Positions 34,996-44,500 of a DNA stretch of 64,000 bases are shown one piece after another. Origin of the DNA: Pirellulaceae bacterium (GTDB taxonomy: Bacteria; Planctomycetota; Planctomycetia; Pirellulales; Pirellulaceae); assembly GCA_019636385.1 (NCBI GenBank), contig JAHBXT010000001.1, positions 1,240,001 through 1,304,000 on the forward strand, read 5' to 3'. How positions within the stretch are numbered: position 1 is the first letter of the stretch; each line of letters begins with the position of its first letter. The position numbers were made by a program, and so were the translations under genes. Below the pieces are notes generated by a model. The model was not told the DNA's origin. It ran no database searches and was given only the letters and a program-made list of their open reading frames with translations.

Positions 34996-36105
34996 ATGAG
35001 CGCACCGCAACTGGACGCTGCCACTGCTAAACAGCAATTGGACGCGCATACGATCGAGATGGTCCGCTGGCATTTTCATGAGAGCAGCGGATCGCCGTTT
35101 TGGCTGGAGAAAAAATCGCAGCTCGGCTTTGACCCGCTGACTGAAGTTCGTTGCTTCGAAGATCTCAAGAAATTTCCGCTATTTGAAGATGATTGGTTGC
35201 GCGGCGGTCCCGTTCGTCGCTGGGTTCCCAAGGGGCTGGAGGGTCGGCCCACTTACGTCTTCGAAACCGGCGGCACAACCGGGATCCCCAAGAGCCGAGT
35301 GGTGATCGACGACTTTCGCATTGACTACGAATTGTTTAGCGACACGTTGCCCGACTCTTATTTCCCTCGCGGCGCCAATTGGCTGATGTTGGGACCATCC
35401 GGTCCTCGGCGGCTGCGGTTGGCCGTCGAGCACTTGTGCCAATATCGTGGCGGCATCTGCTTTTGCATCGACCTCGATCCGCGCTGGGTTATCAAGCTGA
35501 TTAAAAAAGGCTGGATGGAACACTTGGAGGCCTACAAGCAGCACTGTATTGACCAAGCCATAACCATCCTGACGGCTGGCCACGACATCAAGTGCATGTT
35601 CACTACGCCCAAGTTATTGGAAGCGCTGGCCTACGGACTAGCCGAGCGTGGCACCAGTATTCAAGAGACTGGCATTACCGGCATTTTTTCGGGTGGCACC
35701 GAATTCACGCCTCAGTGGACTCGCTTTTGCGTGGAAGAACTCTTGGGCGGTTCACCTACTGAGAGCGGCGTGTATATGACACCGACCTACGGCAACACGC
35801 TTATGGGGCTGGCGTGTAGTAAGCCGATTTCCTCAGCCGATGACTACAAGATCACTTACTACGCACCGCAGCCACGAGCCGTAGTGGAAGTCGTGGATTT
35901 CGACGATCACACTCGCGTCGTCCCTTACGGGGCGACGGGCCGCGTCAAGCTGTATACCATGACCAAAGAATTCTTTGTGCCCGGCTTCTTGGAACGCGAC
36001 GAAGGCGAGCGCGAGCCGGCGTATGAAAAATATCCTTGGGATGGCGTCAGCGGAGTCAGACCTTACCACGTACTGGCCTCACAAACCACTGTTGGAGTCT
36101 ACTAA
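34996..36105 (+). CDS. Adenylate-forming protein related to LuxE / PaaK
   Basis: A 369-residue protein resembling the acyl-activating enzymes of the LuxE/phenylacetate-CoA ligase group. The phosphate-binding loop is FETGGTTGIPKSRVV (near residue 90), followed by NWLMLGPSGPRRLRLAVEHL, ITGIFSGGTEFTPQW, an MTPTYGNTLMG region in the place of the adenylate-binding YGxTE motif, and a C-terminal half with VVPYGATGRVKLYTMTKEFFVPGF. The C-terminal lid domain of full ligases is missing, as in LuxE. LuxE activates fatty acids and passes the acyl group to the reductase LuxC. The gene is two bases ahead of an aldehyde-dehydrogenase-fold gene, so an acid-activation/reduction pair is inferred. ATG 34996 has an AGG at good distance; TTG 34993 is just before it. 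Confidence 0.82.
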   Translation: MSAPQLDAATAKQQLDAHTIEMVRWHFHESSGSPFWLEKKSQLGFDPLTEVRCFEDLKKFPLFEDDWLRGGPVRRWVPKGLEGRPTYVFETGGTTGIPKSRVVIDDFRIDYELFSDTLPDSYFPRGANWLMLGPSGPRRLRLAVEHLCQYRGGICFCIDLDPRWVIKLIKKGWMEHLEAYKQHCIDQAITILTAGHDIKCMFTTPKLLEALAYGLAERGTSIQETGITGIFSGGTEFTPQWTRFCVEELLGGSPTESGVYMTPTYGNTLMGLACSKPISSADDYKITYYAPQPRAVVEVVDFDDHTRVVPYGATGRVKLYTMTKEFFVPGFLERDEGEREPAYEKYPWDGVSGVRPYHVLASQTTVGVY

Positions 36106-36107
36106 CC

Positions 36108-37532
36108 GTGCTGCATTTACCCGCTCTGCGGTGGGGCAAGCCCTACCATTCGCTAGAGACTCAAGAGGTCTTCCACTTCGACAACGGCGAGCCCATCGCC
36201 AAGATTTCGCAAGTTGGCGGAGGCGTATTGCAGTTGGACTATCGCCATGCATCGCGCGCTCGTCAAGCGCTGCGCGCCTTGGCGCCCGCCGAACTGATCG
36301 AGCGTTGCAAACAGGCTGCTCAACTGTTCGAGTCGGCGGAGCTGCCGATGGGCGATGGTGTTCAGTCGGTTGCCGATTTTATTCATCAGCAATCGGCCAG
36401 CACTGGTTTGCCAGAGCACATGTGTTTGGCCAACATGAAGAAGAACGCCTTTGTGCTGGGAAATATCGACAAGATTCTGGACGCACTGACTCGCGGACTG
36501 GACCTGGAGATTCTTCGTCGCGGCTACGGCCAAGAGAGTCGCGGGGTAACGGTCAGCTATCAAGTGCAGTCGCCGGTGTTAGGCGCGGTATTGCCCAATA
36601 ATTCGCCGGGCGTGCATACGCTGTGGCTACCCGCCGTGGCGCTGCAGATCGGATTGCTGCTCAAGCCCGGTAGTCAAGAGCCGTGGACGCCCTATCGCAT
36701 GGTGGCCGCCATGATCCAGGCTGGATTGCCCAGCGAAGCTTTTGGATTGTATCCCGGCGGTCACGACGTCGGCGGAACGTTGCTCAATCGCTGCGCGCGA
36801 TCGATGATCTTTGGCAGCGCCGAGACCGTCAAACAGTACCATGGCAATCCGCGAGTCCAGCCGCATGGGCCCGGTTTTTCTAAAATCCTGATCGGCGATG
36901 ATGTGGTGGATCAATGGGAGCGGCATTTGGACCTGATGGTCGAGAGCGTCTTTTCCAACAGCGGTCGCAGTTGCATCAACTGCTCCAGCATCTGGGCGTC
37001 GCGGCACACGCAGGCCATTGCCCAAGCCCTGGCCGAGCGGCTAGGACCCGTCGATGTGTTACCGCCTCAAGATCCAAACTCCGGCCTAGCCGCCTTTACC
37101 AATCCGCCTATGGCCACCGGCACCTGGGCCATGATCCAGCAAGACCTGGCTGAATCTGGCGTAAAGGACCTGACGGCCGGTTTCGGTCCCCGACTGATTG
37201 AAAAGGAGCGCTGTGCCTATTTGCGCCCCATGGTGGTGCTAGCGGATAAGGTCGATCGCGGCGTTGTCAGCAAGGAATATATGTTCCCGTTTGTCAGCGT
37301 CGTGCAGTGTCCTCAGAAGGATTTCGTCAGCAAGCTCGGTTCGACACTGGTGTGCACCGCACTAACGCAAGACGATCAATTGATCGATCAACTGACGCAA
37401 AGCACAGACATTGATCGCTTAAACGTCGGACCCATCCCCACCAATCGGCTCAACTGGCTGCAGCCGCACGAAGGCAATTTGATCGACTTCCTCTTCCGCT
37501 CGCGCGCCTACCAAATCCAGCCGCTGGGCTAG
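36108..37532 (+). CDS. Aldehyde-dehydrogenase-fold (acyl-CoA reductase-like) enzyme
   Basis: An NAD(P)-dependent enzyme of the aldehyde dehydrogenase superfamily, 474 residues from GTG 36108 (MLHLPALRWGKPY), which lies two bases after the previous stop. Motifs include LGAVLPNNSPGVHTLW (cofactor entrance), GLLLKPGSQEPWTPYRMVAAMIQAGLPSEAF, MIFGSAETVKQY and the active-site loop VFSNSGRSCINCSSIW, which supplies a catalytic Cys. The C-terminal EYMFPFVSVVQC fits the oxyanion-side motif. Typical aldehyde oxidisers have Glu in an ELGGK motif; here the equivalent FSKILIGDD region lacks it, which suggests thioester reduction rather than aldehyde oxidation (inference). With the LuxE/PaaK-like gene it may convert a carboxylate to an aldehyde through an acyl intermediate. 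The next gene converges. Confidence 0.87.
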   Translation: MLHLPALRWGKPYHSLETQEVFHFDNGEPIAKISQVGGGVLQLDYRHASRARQALRALAPAELIERCKQAAQLFESAELPMGDGVQSVADFIHQQSASTGLPEHMCLANMKKNAFVLGNIDKILDALTRGLDLEILRRGYGQESRGVTVSYQVQSPVLGAVLPNNSPGVHTLWLPAVALQIGLLLKPGSQEPWTPYRMVAAMIQAGLPSEAFGLYPGGHDVGGTLLNRCARSMIFGSAETVKQYHGNPRVQPHGPGFSKILIGDDVVDQWERHLDLMVESVFSNSGRSCINCSSIWASRHTQAIAQALAERLGPVDVLPPQDPNSGLAAFTNPPMATGTWAMIQQDLAESGVKDLTAGFGPRLIEKERCAYLRPMVVLADKVDRGVVSKEYMFPFVSVVQCPQKDFVSKLGSTLVCTALTQDDQLIDQLTQSTDIDRLNVGPIPTNRLNWLQPHEGNLIDFLFRSRAYQIQPLG

Positions 37533-37661
37533 TTTTCCCCGCAGATTCAGGGACGCCAACAGATTGAGCTGCATTTTATGCCTTGATCTTGCACTATCTG
37601 AGGGCCTGTCTGAATCGGTGGGAAAGCCGACTGATTGTTGGGAATTTCGTAATGTCGAAGT

Positions 37662-38450
37662 TCACTCGCTCGCGGCGTTTTGTCTCGACCGGCTTGCTGC
37701 AACCGACGAAGCGGCCAGTTCGCTTGGTTCAGCGGGGCCGTTGATCGGATAAACGTGATGAGCAGCGCGCGTAAAGTTGTCGCGGGCCAGTCGAGCCAGA
37801 CAGCAGAGTTCATCGCCGGATGTGTGGCCTGGATTGCGGCGCGCAAAGAATTCGATGTGCCTGTCGCGGAGGCGTTCGGGGGTCATGTCGGCTACGCCGC
37901 AGCGCAGGCGATAGTGATGTGGTTGAGCGCGAATGACGCCGCGAGCCGCATCGTAGCTGCCGGCATATTTATGCCTAGCCAGTGCGTCGATGATTGCCTG
38001 TTCGCGCTCGGGTGTAGGGCGATGGTAGTGCGGGTAGAATTCGCGGAAGAACACCGGCAGGAAGCGATAGGTCTTGTAGCCCGACGCGATCAGAAACCAC
38101 CACAGCTCCTGGTCGGGTGACTCGTCGACCAGCCGCAGCGCCAGCTCGCCCCACGCATAAGCCAGCGCCTGATCACCCCAGCGGCTGCGATCGATAATCG
38201 TATCGCCCGAAAACAGCGCTCGCACCGGCTGGCCCTGGACCTCTACATCAATAATCGTCTGTGTAGAAAACCCACACAGTTCGCCGGTGTTCGGGTCGAA
38301 CAACTGGATCACCCACCGCTTGTCCGCCAAATCCTCCTCAAACGCCCGCGGGCAAACGCCCTCATAATACATCTCCATCAGCGCCAGCATCCGTTGGCGA
38401 TCCTCATTCGACAATTGGGTGACTTGCACGACTTGCCCAACCAGATTCAT
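37662..38450 (-). CDS. Unrecognised 262-residue protein, possibly GNAT-like
   Basis: I do not recognise a family with confidence. The start at ATG 38450 gives MNLVGQVVQVTQLSNEDRQRMLALMEMYYEGV. The order of strands and helices in the first 160 residues (WVIQLFDPNTGELCGFSTQTII, RALFSGDTIIDRSRWGDQALAYAWGELAL, WWFLIASGYKTYRFLPVFF) resembles the acetyl-CoA-binding GNAT fold, but the Q/RxxGxG/A motif is not evident, so this is inference. No signal peptide or membrane segment is visible. The C-terminus is Ala/Ser-rich and ends SRQNAASE. It faces the reductase operon tail to tail with a 129-base gap. Confidence 0.65.
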   Translation of the reverse strand: MNLVGQVVQVTQLSNEDRQRMLALMEMYYEGVCPRAFEEDLADKRWVIQLFDPNTGELCGFSTQTIIDVEVQGQPVRALFSGDTIIDRSRWGDQALAYAWGELALRLVDESPDQELWWFLIASGYKTYRFLPVFFREFYPHYHRPTPEREQAIIDALARHKYAGSYDAARGVIRAQPHHYRLRCGVADMTPERLRDRHIEFFARRNPGHTSGDELCCLARLARDNFTRAAHHVYPINGPAEPSELAASSVAASRSRQNAASE

Positions 38451-38567
38451 TATTTTCCTACGGTTCAGTTGCTATCTGTGGTTGATTATAGCTCTGCACG
38501 CGTGTTGTCCGGCCTCGCAGTTAGTTCGGGCCTCCCTGCCAGAAATGGTCAGCAATCTTCCATGGTA

Positions 38568-38873
38568 CTATCCTATGGCATCCAATAGTAGGATTAGGCA
38601 CGCTACGAACAGCACCACCACTGGCGGAATCATAAGGTATCGCAAGCGAACATTTCTCGTGACGACGAAGTGGAGATACACGCCTGCAATAGTCGAAGGC
38701 ACAAAAAAAATCACGGCTGTCCACAGCATATTGCGGCCTAACGCAAAATCGACCCAAACGAAGGCAATTACGTAGAAGTACGTTACACAAAACGCTGCCC
38801 AGAATAACGAGCTAACTGCGAATGCAATACTGATCATCCGTATGACGCGAGTCAAGGCATGTGGAGCTTTCAT
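38568..38873 (-). CDS. Small three-helix membrane protein
   Basis: A 101-residue hydrophobic protein with about three membrane segments (ISIAFAVSSLFWAAFCVTYFYVIAFVW, WTAVIFFVPSTIAGVYLHFVV, YLMIPPVVVLFVACLILLL) and a basic loop (TRNVRLR). Its start overlaps the stop of the preceding small gene by ATGA, typical of translational coupling. No family is recognised. It lies in a stretch that is visibly more A+T-rich than its surroundings. Confidence 0.55.
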   Translation of the reverse strand: MKAPHALTRVIRMISIAFAVSSLFWAAFCVTYFYVIAFVWVDFALGRNMLWTAVIFFVPSTIAGVYLHFVVTRNVRLRYLMIPPVVVLFVACLILLLDAIG

Positions 38874-39115
38874 CTTTTAGTCACTCTTTGCCTGAACCTC
38901 ATTAGAAGAAAGCTCAAAATGGTTGGGTGATCGTCGATGGTTGTATGCACAACATATTGACCTGAGGAGTCTTGAAGATTGCTGCGATTTAGATCGTCAT
39001 CTGCATTCGATGGGCCGCCAATTAGTCCGTAAGAGCTAAGTGAGCGTTCCGTGAACCTTTCAATTACCCACAAGTCCTTTGCTGCTGTAACCAGGTCACT
39101 TGAGTCCGGGCACAC
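38870..39115 (-). CDS. Small coupled gene of unknown function
   Basis: An 81-residue, mostly polar protein (MCPDSSDLVTAAKDLWVIERF... FLLMRFRQRVTKR). Support comes from coupling: its stop overlaps the next start by four bases, and its start overlaps the preceding membrane-protein gene by 20 bases. The sequence contains a possible globular core (SSGQYVVHTTIDDHPTILSFLL) and a basic tail. No motif is recognised. Confidence 0.45.
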   Translation of the reverse strand: MCPDSSDLVTAAKDLWVIERFTERSLSSYGLIGGPSNADDDLNRSNLQDSSGQYVVHTTIDDHPTILSFLLMRFRQRVTKR

Positions 39116-39620
39116 TCGTCGATTGCATGAACGTGTATGTGGCGTAGGAACTTAAAGCAGTTACTGTTAGTAGACCAAATACAAACACCGCATATCTGAG
39201 CTCGCTTATTGGCTGAATCTCATCTTCTTCTACGAGTGGCTCCTCAAATGGACTGATAAACTTACCCTTACGATAAGCCATCACTCCTCGAACAAACCAT
39301 GCCAATATGGCTACGGTCAGGACCCCGACGAACATGGGTCCCGAAACGACTGGAAATAGAAAAAATTGCATGAGGTAGCCAGCGATAACCGTCAATGGAA
39401 GCACCAACAATGACTCGTCTGAATGGATCGGTTCCGAATTGGTCAAGCCATATGCCAGCCCACCAAGCCAGAGGCCAATCACATTGATGGTTAGCGCCGC
39501 GATGTATGGACGCCAAAGCAATCCCCACCTTCTCTGCTTAGATATAGTCAAGAACACAATAGCAACTGCTTGACCAAGTAGCAGGTACACATACGTAAGA
39601 TACATCGTAGTCATTTGCAT
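39096..39620 (-). CDS. Four- to five-helix membrane protein; intact copy of a tandem pair
   Basis: A 174-residue integral membrane protein with hydrophobic segments (LLLGQAVAIVFLTI, TINVIGLWLGGLAYGL, LLVLPLTVIAGYLMQFFLFPVVSG, MFVGVLTVAILAWFVRGVMAY, LRYAVFVFGLLTVTALSSYATYTF). An RRWGLLWRPYIAAL loop recurs in the decayed neighbour at 39731-40175 (RRWNWFWRPFWTAWAL). The start ATG lies at 39620 or a few codons downstream (MTTMYLTYVY). The function is unknown; the gene heads a small coupled cluster of three. Confidence 0.6.
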   Translation of the reverse strand: MQMTTMYLTYVYLLLGQAVAIVFLTISKQRRWGLLWRPYIAALTINVIGLWLGGLAYGLTNSEPIHSDESLLVLPLTVIAGYLMQFFLFPVVSGPMFVGVLTVAILAWFVRGVMAYRKGKFISPFEEPLVEEDEIQPISELRYAVFVFGLLTVTALSSYATYTFMQSTSVPGLK

Positions 39621-39730
39621 TTACGAGTGCAGCGTTCCACGCAGTTATTCATCGTTAAGGCTATTAAATCTATCAACTGCAATGAAGATAGATTACCTTA
39701 CTCCCGATAACACTCCTTCCGTAAAACTAC

Positions 39731-40175
39731 TTAAAAGAAATAGTATGGATAATGCCACTTTACTACCGCCAACACGGACAGACAAATCGCAAACGCCCAA
39801 TAAGCTTGGCTGCTTACAGCTTCTGGTTTCTTCGCGTGCGAACGATTCCTATTGGCTATTCAAGTGGAACTTGACGACACAATCCAACAAAGTCCACGAA
39901 CAAGCACTGTTCCGAGAAAGATTGGAATTGCCGTAAACGGAAACTCTAAGAATTGCCCGTACATCGAGTGCATTAACGACATAAGGAACCAGTCCAGCGG
40001 GGTTTCAGTCTCACCATGACCTATCGCTAGTAAGGGCAGAAATAGAAAACGTCGCTAACGCCCAGGCTGTCCAAAATGGACGCCAAAACCAATTCCACCT
40101 TCGCGGCCAACCAATAATCAAGAAGGTAAGTGCCACCGAAATCCCAAACAGTACATTGTAAAGAAATATCCCCAT
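39731..40175 (-). pseudogene. Decayed paralogue of the adjacent membrane-protein gene
   Basis: The first part encodes MGIFLYNVLFGISVALTFLI then GWPRRWNWFWRPFWTAWALATF, parallel to the intact copy. Just after this the frame shifts at an A-run on the plus strand (40046-40049). The new frame gives LFLPLLAIGHGETETPLDWF, FTAIPIFLGTVLVRGL and then a TGA stop at 39860-39862. Past that stop the same frame continues without interruption (QAYWAFAICLSVLAVVKWHY) and ends at 39731-39733, at the place expected from the intact gene. One frameshift and one premature stop make this a likely pseudogene. Confidence 0.75.
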
Positions 40176-40240
40176 GAAACGGCACTCGTAATTCACTGCC
40201 TACATTGTTGCACACTGCGCCAATTGGGTACTGAAGTCCA

Positions 40241-40468
40241 CTAGTTCCCTTCAGGATCCCACGGGCCGAGGTACTCAAGTCTACTGCTCGGCGTTGCCTG
40301 AGAAACGTAATCTCCATCATCTTCCTCGGTCACAAACTCTGCAAACGACGCTACCGAAACGTTCAAACGCTGCGCCAGCTCTTGTTTCGTATTAAGCCGC
40401 ATTTCTTCCCAGAGATTTACAATTTGTGACTGCGGGTTATTGCCTACTCGCTGCGGAATAACGACCAC
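40241..40468 (-). CDS. Possible small protein with helix-turn-helix-like segment
   Basis: An open frame of 75 codons from GTG 40468 (or ATG 40402). The middle, NTKQELAQRLNVSVASFAEFV, has the spacing of a helix-turn-helix (KQELAxxLNVSxxSF), followed by an acidic tail (TEEDDGDYVSQAT). No good ribosome binding site is seen, and it may be a remnant. It precedes the decayed membrane-protein gene on the same strand. Confidence 0.35.
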   Translation of the reverse strand: MVVIPQRVGNNPQSQIVNLWEEMRLNTKQELAQRLNVSVASFAEFVTEEDDGDYVSQATPSSRLEYLGPWDPEGN

Positions 40469-40621
40469 AAAGACTCGAAGTCAGGGACGGACGTGGTTGC
40501 TTGGCGAGTACGAATTGTGCCCGGCTTGAACCACATTTTGCTGTTGGCTTGCTTAACTTCAAGTCATCGGCGATGAACAATCAGCCTACAGTCGACGCAC
40601 CTGCAGGCCGTCCGCGCGGAT

Positions 40622-40941
40622 TTGTCAGTGCCTGGTCCGTACGCTACGGGAACAGCTACGGTCATGGTAACACGACCGGTCGGTGATGGAAGTTTTTCAG
40701 CACTGCTGTATTATCCATCGACGACCGGTGGCGCCGGCGCACCGCTGGCTAGTAGTGGCGATCCGATTTCTGCAATTTCCGTTGGCAATGGCTTCTTGCA
40801 ACAACCGTCGCCATACGTTGGGACGATGGCGGTACACGAGGCTACATGTGCCTCAGCACCACTGCCGTTCCCGAGGCCAGTGGACCGGTGCTGATGTCAG
40901 TCGCGCTTTCAATGTACCTGATGCGGCGCAGGGTCGTTTAG
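40622..40941 (+). pseudogene. Remnant of a secreted alpha/beta hydrolase with a CTERM-like end
   Basis: The first frame (from 40622) encodes PGPYATGTATVMVTRPVGDG, LLYYPSTTGGAG and AISVGNGFLQQPSPYVGTMA, which match the N-terminal part of exported alpha/beta hydrolases of the dienelactone/chlorophyllase type (GPYxVGTxTVTVTRP; GHGFLQ...). The family sequence ends there. A different frame over 40822-40941 encodes STTAVPEASGPVLMSVALSM then YLMRRRVV and a stop, which looks like a PEP-CTERM sorting signal. No catalytic elbow is present. The stretch 40469-41570 therefore holds fragments, one hairpin repeat at 41111-41134, and otherwise nothing that I can name. Confidence 0.6.
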
Positions 40942-41110
40942 TCCGGCAGGCTTGCACTTGCGGTTTGTTCAGCTTCCAAATCCCGCAGTCTTGTACTGCC
41001 GGATCGTTCGGCTTCCTGTTACACCACGAACCCAAAAAAAACCTTCACTTCAGGCACGAAGGGCTGAGTCAACTATCCAACTTTGGAACCACTGGGTGGC
41101 TACTGCGGGT

Positions 41111-41134
41111 CCACCGGCTGGCGACGGTAGCTAC
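41111..41134 (+). repeat. Hairpin repeat copy upstream of the giant gene
   Basis: CCACCGGCTGGCGACGGTAG then CTAC. It matches the family consensus CCACCGTCTGGCGACGGTAG except for one stem base (G for T), and has the complete GTAGCTAC tail. Confidence 0.75.
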
Positions 41135-41570
41135 AAGAGGAACGAGAAAAGCGTACGGTTTCTACCGTAACGGGGTTCCGATTCTGAGGATCAGTCCGGC
41201 TGTCGGGAACTTACCTCACGGCGATACGTCCAAGCGTCAGCCGTCGGTCTGTATGAATTGACTGCCGGTTGTAGGCCACCTGCCTGTGCCGCCACTCAGT
41301 CGGTTCGCCGACAGTAGGCCTAAAACGCCTTGTAACTATGGGGCACATAGGCATATTGCGTCAAGTTTGCAACAAATTCCGGGGCAACTATAATCGTGTT
41401 TTGAGTCGCAATTACTGGGTCAAGCAGTGCGCACAGAGGCAATCAAACCACCCAATAGTACTACATCGATAGCGGGAATCGTCGCCGTTCTGCGACGGCG
41501 ATGCCGCCTTTGTTGCGCAGAAACCCTTCCTTCGGCCAGTGGGCATTCTACTCATGTCAGGTAAGTTTTA

Positions 41571-44500
41571 ATGGCCAATCGCAAGCGAATTACAAGACCG
41601 TCGGCTCCTGCGTCAACAAACAGAGCGCTAAGCTCAGATGTTTCGCGCAGATCCGTCCGGCGTCAGGCCGCGCGGCATCAGGTTCGGCAGTTGCTGGCCG
41701 AACAGTTGGAACCTCGACAACTGTTGGCGATTGGTCCTCAGTTAATTGGCATCCAGCCCAATAATAGCGACCTGTTGATGGAAGGTGCGGTCCGAGACTC
41801 AGCACCGCGCGAACTCGTCTTCCGCTTCGATGATGTCCAGAAGATCGACACCAGCACGTTAGCCGGAATTCGACTGACGGCAGCCGGTGGCGATGGCCGG
41901 TTCGACCATGCGACGGCTGAGAGCGATTTCGGTAGCCATGGTACAGCCAGTATTCAACTAACCAGTGAATCGTTAGGTCAGTCCTGGAACGTGGTTGTCG
42001 CTGGCAGTAACTTAGGCAACGCCGCGCCGCCGACGTTAGCCGTCAACGGCAACACGCTCACTGTCACACTGAACACGAACGGTACCGCGCGAACTACCGC
42101 CAACCAGTTGATTCAAGCAATCAACAGTTCACCTCAGCTTGCCGGTCGTCTCAGCGCACGGCTCAAGGGTGGTCTGGCAACGGCTACTCTGGGCCATGCT
42201 GATCCCGCCAGCTATTCTCCGATCCGTGTGGACACGTCACACGACCGAGTCATTGCGCCGGGGGCCGTGCTGGTCGGCAGCAGCCCCAATGAAAATGAAG
42301 TGACCTTGCGTTTTGCCGAGGCGCTCAAGGACGACCTGTATCGCATCGACGTGTTCGGCTTCGACGATCCTGCGCGGAACATTGTGGGCCTGCGCAATGT
42401 CGGTCCGGCCGGTCCTGGTTCTGGAGACCTGTTCCAGCCCACTCGGGCTGGAACTCGCCAGGATACGATCCATTTTCGGCTGGATTTGGGTCCACAAGTC
42501 ACCGCCGTTGTGCCTCAACCGGTGGTGCGAGTGGGCACTCAACTGCAGCAGCAGCGCGACACGATTATTGTCTACTTTGATTCCGATAAGATGCTGGTCG
42601 AAAATGGACCAAATGGCACTCCTACGAGTCGCTCTGTAGAGAATCCAGAGTTTTATCAGTTGATATTCACTCGGGATACGGTACGTAACACCGACGACGA
42701 GTACCTGCGTCCGCAGTCGGTGCAGTACAACGCGTTGACCAACACGGCGACACTCAAGTTCGCAGGCGATTTGAATGATCTGGTGGGGGCCGGCCATGGA
42801 CCGGTAACTTATCGTCTGCGGATTGGCACGCGTGAAACTCAGCCCATCGCTCCCGTTCGCATGGATGCGGCTGCTACAGCGATCACCGACCTGAATACGG
42901 GCAGTAGTGGTGTGCAAATGCGGTTCACGGCCAAACAGGCAGGCGAGGCTGGCAACGGCATTCGGCTTGAGTTCACCAATAGCCTGAGTGGCAATCCGAC
43001 GGTCAATGTGGTAGGCCGAACGATTCAAGTCGATCTCGGCCGCAGCAATCTGACAGCCGGGGAATTGAAAGACTTACTGGAAGGTTCGGCGCAAGCTGCG
43101 GCCCTGATTCGGGTCGAGCTGGCCAGCGGCAGTTTGGCTACGGTGATTGGTGGAACCAGCTTGTCAAATTCACCAATCACGCTGGTGGGCATGGGCAGCA
43201 CGTTCGACACCAGCCTGAACCTAGGCCAAATCGGTTCAGCATCGCTGGCGCAGACGAGCCTGATCCTGTCGTCATCGATTGACCCCAAGCCGCTGCTACT
43301 GGACCTGTTGGGAGATAGCTCGGATCCGGGGCATCGCCGCATGCTGCAGGGACTGCTCGATAATTTCGAAGATCACATCAATCCTGCCTTTGGAGCTGAC
43401 GCAACCGATGGCGTGAAGACGATTTTTTATAACTTCCGCAGTCAGTATGCGCAGAACTTGTCTGGGACTCCGCTGACCAATTCCATCAACGATCTGCAGA
43501 AGCAGCGGGCTCGAGAAATCCTGTCGCTGTGGTCTCGGTACGTCGGCGTGCAATTCGTCGAAACAGTTGATTTGGGACTGACGATCGCCGTGGGGGCCTT
43601 TAATAGCTTGAACGTGGTGCCGAACACGCGGCAGGTAACGCTGCCATTGATACAAGTTGGTACTGCGCCTAATACGACACTGGCACAGCCGGGTAGCGTG
43701 CGCGTCGACCCGGCCTTTAATAGTTCGCTGATTGTGCTGTCGGCCGAACCGGCGGCAGGCCGCCCATGGAGCAATCAATACGGCGAGAATTTTTCGCGCG
43801 TGATGGCGGCGTCGGTCGGTCTGGTGTTGGGACTAGCCAACGGCGGCGACTTGGCGAACAGCGAATTGATGCGCTTCGATCCGATCTTTCTGGCGGGCAA
43901 TGATCCGCTGATCGATGGCAACGACGCTCAACTGAACGCCAACGACGAGCGGTACGAACCGGTATTTCCGGGCAATCAGGACATCTTGCATGCCCAGTAT
44001 ATTCATCGTCCCGATAGCACCGACATCGACTTCTACCGCTTCGAGATCAACCTGGGCGCGGCCGATCGGGTGGGGAGCTTCGTAGCGGAAACGTACGCAC
44101 AACGTTTGGCTGATAGCAGCCAGCTGGACACCCTGCTGCAACTGTATCGCGAGCGGAACGCGATGGGGCAAACTACGTTCAACGTAGGTGGTCTGCTGGT
44201 GGAATTTGAATCGCTGCGACCGGGTGCTCTGGGCAATCAGTTTCAAGTCTTCTTTACACAATCCGAATTGGGTGCCGGTACGCTACCGGGAATACTGGTC
44301 TCGGATAACGCCATCAGCATCGACTTGAACTCGACCCAAGATTCTGAAACGACAGTACAAGAGATATTAGACGCCATCGCTGGCTCGCCTGAGGCCAGTC
44401 GATTGGTAAAAGCACGGCTGATGTCGGGCAACGCGGCGACCAGGGTCGGTGGAAGACAACTGACACAGAACCCAGTTCGCCTAGTGGGCGGAAGCTTTGA

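Noticed and set aside
39682..39936. Plus-strand frame of 84 codons
   Set aside because: Lies antisense to the decayed membrane-protein gene, whose homology to its intact neighbour explains the sequence.
41482..41501. TCGCCGT/ACGGCGA hairpin ahead of the giant gene
   Set aside because: Could be a chance palindrome; it lacks the TGGC loop and the GTAGCTAC tail of the repeat family.
42237..43028. Long minus-strand frames opposite the giant gene
   Set aside because: Many such frames occur across the giant gene as coding shadows; none has a recognisable domain.
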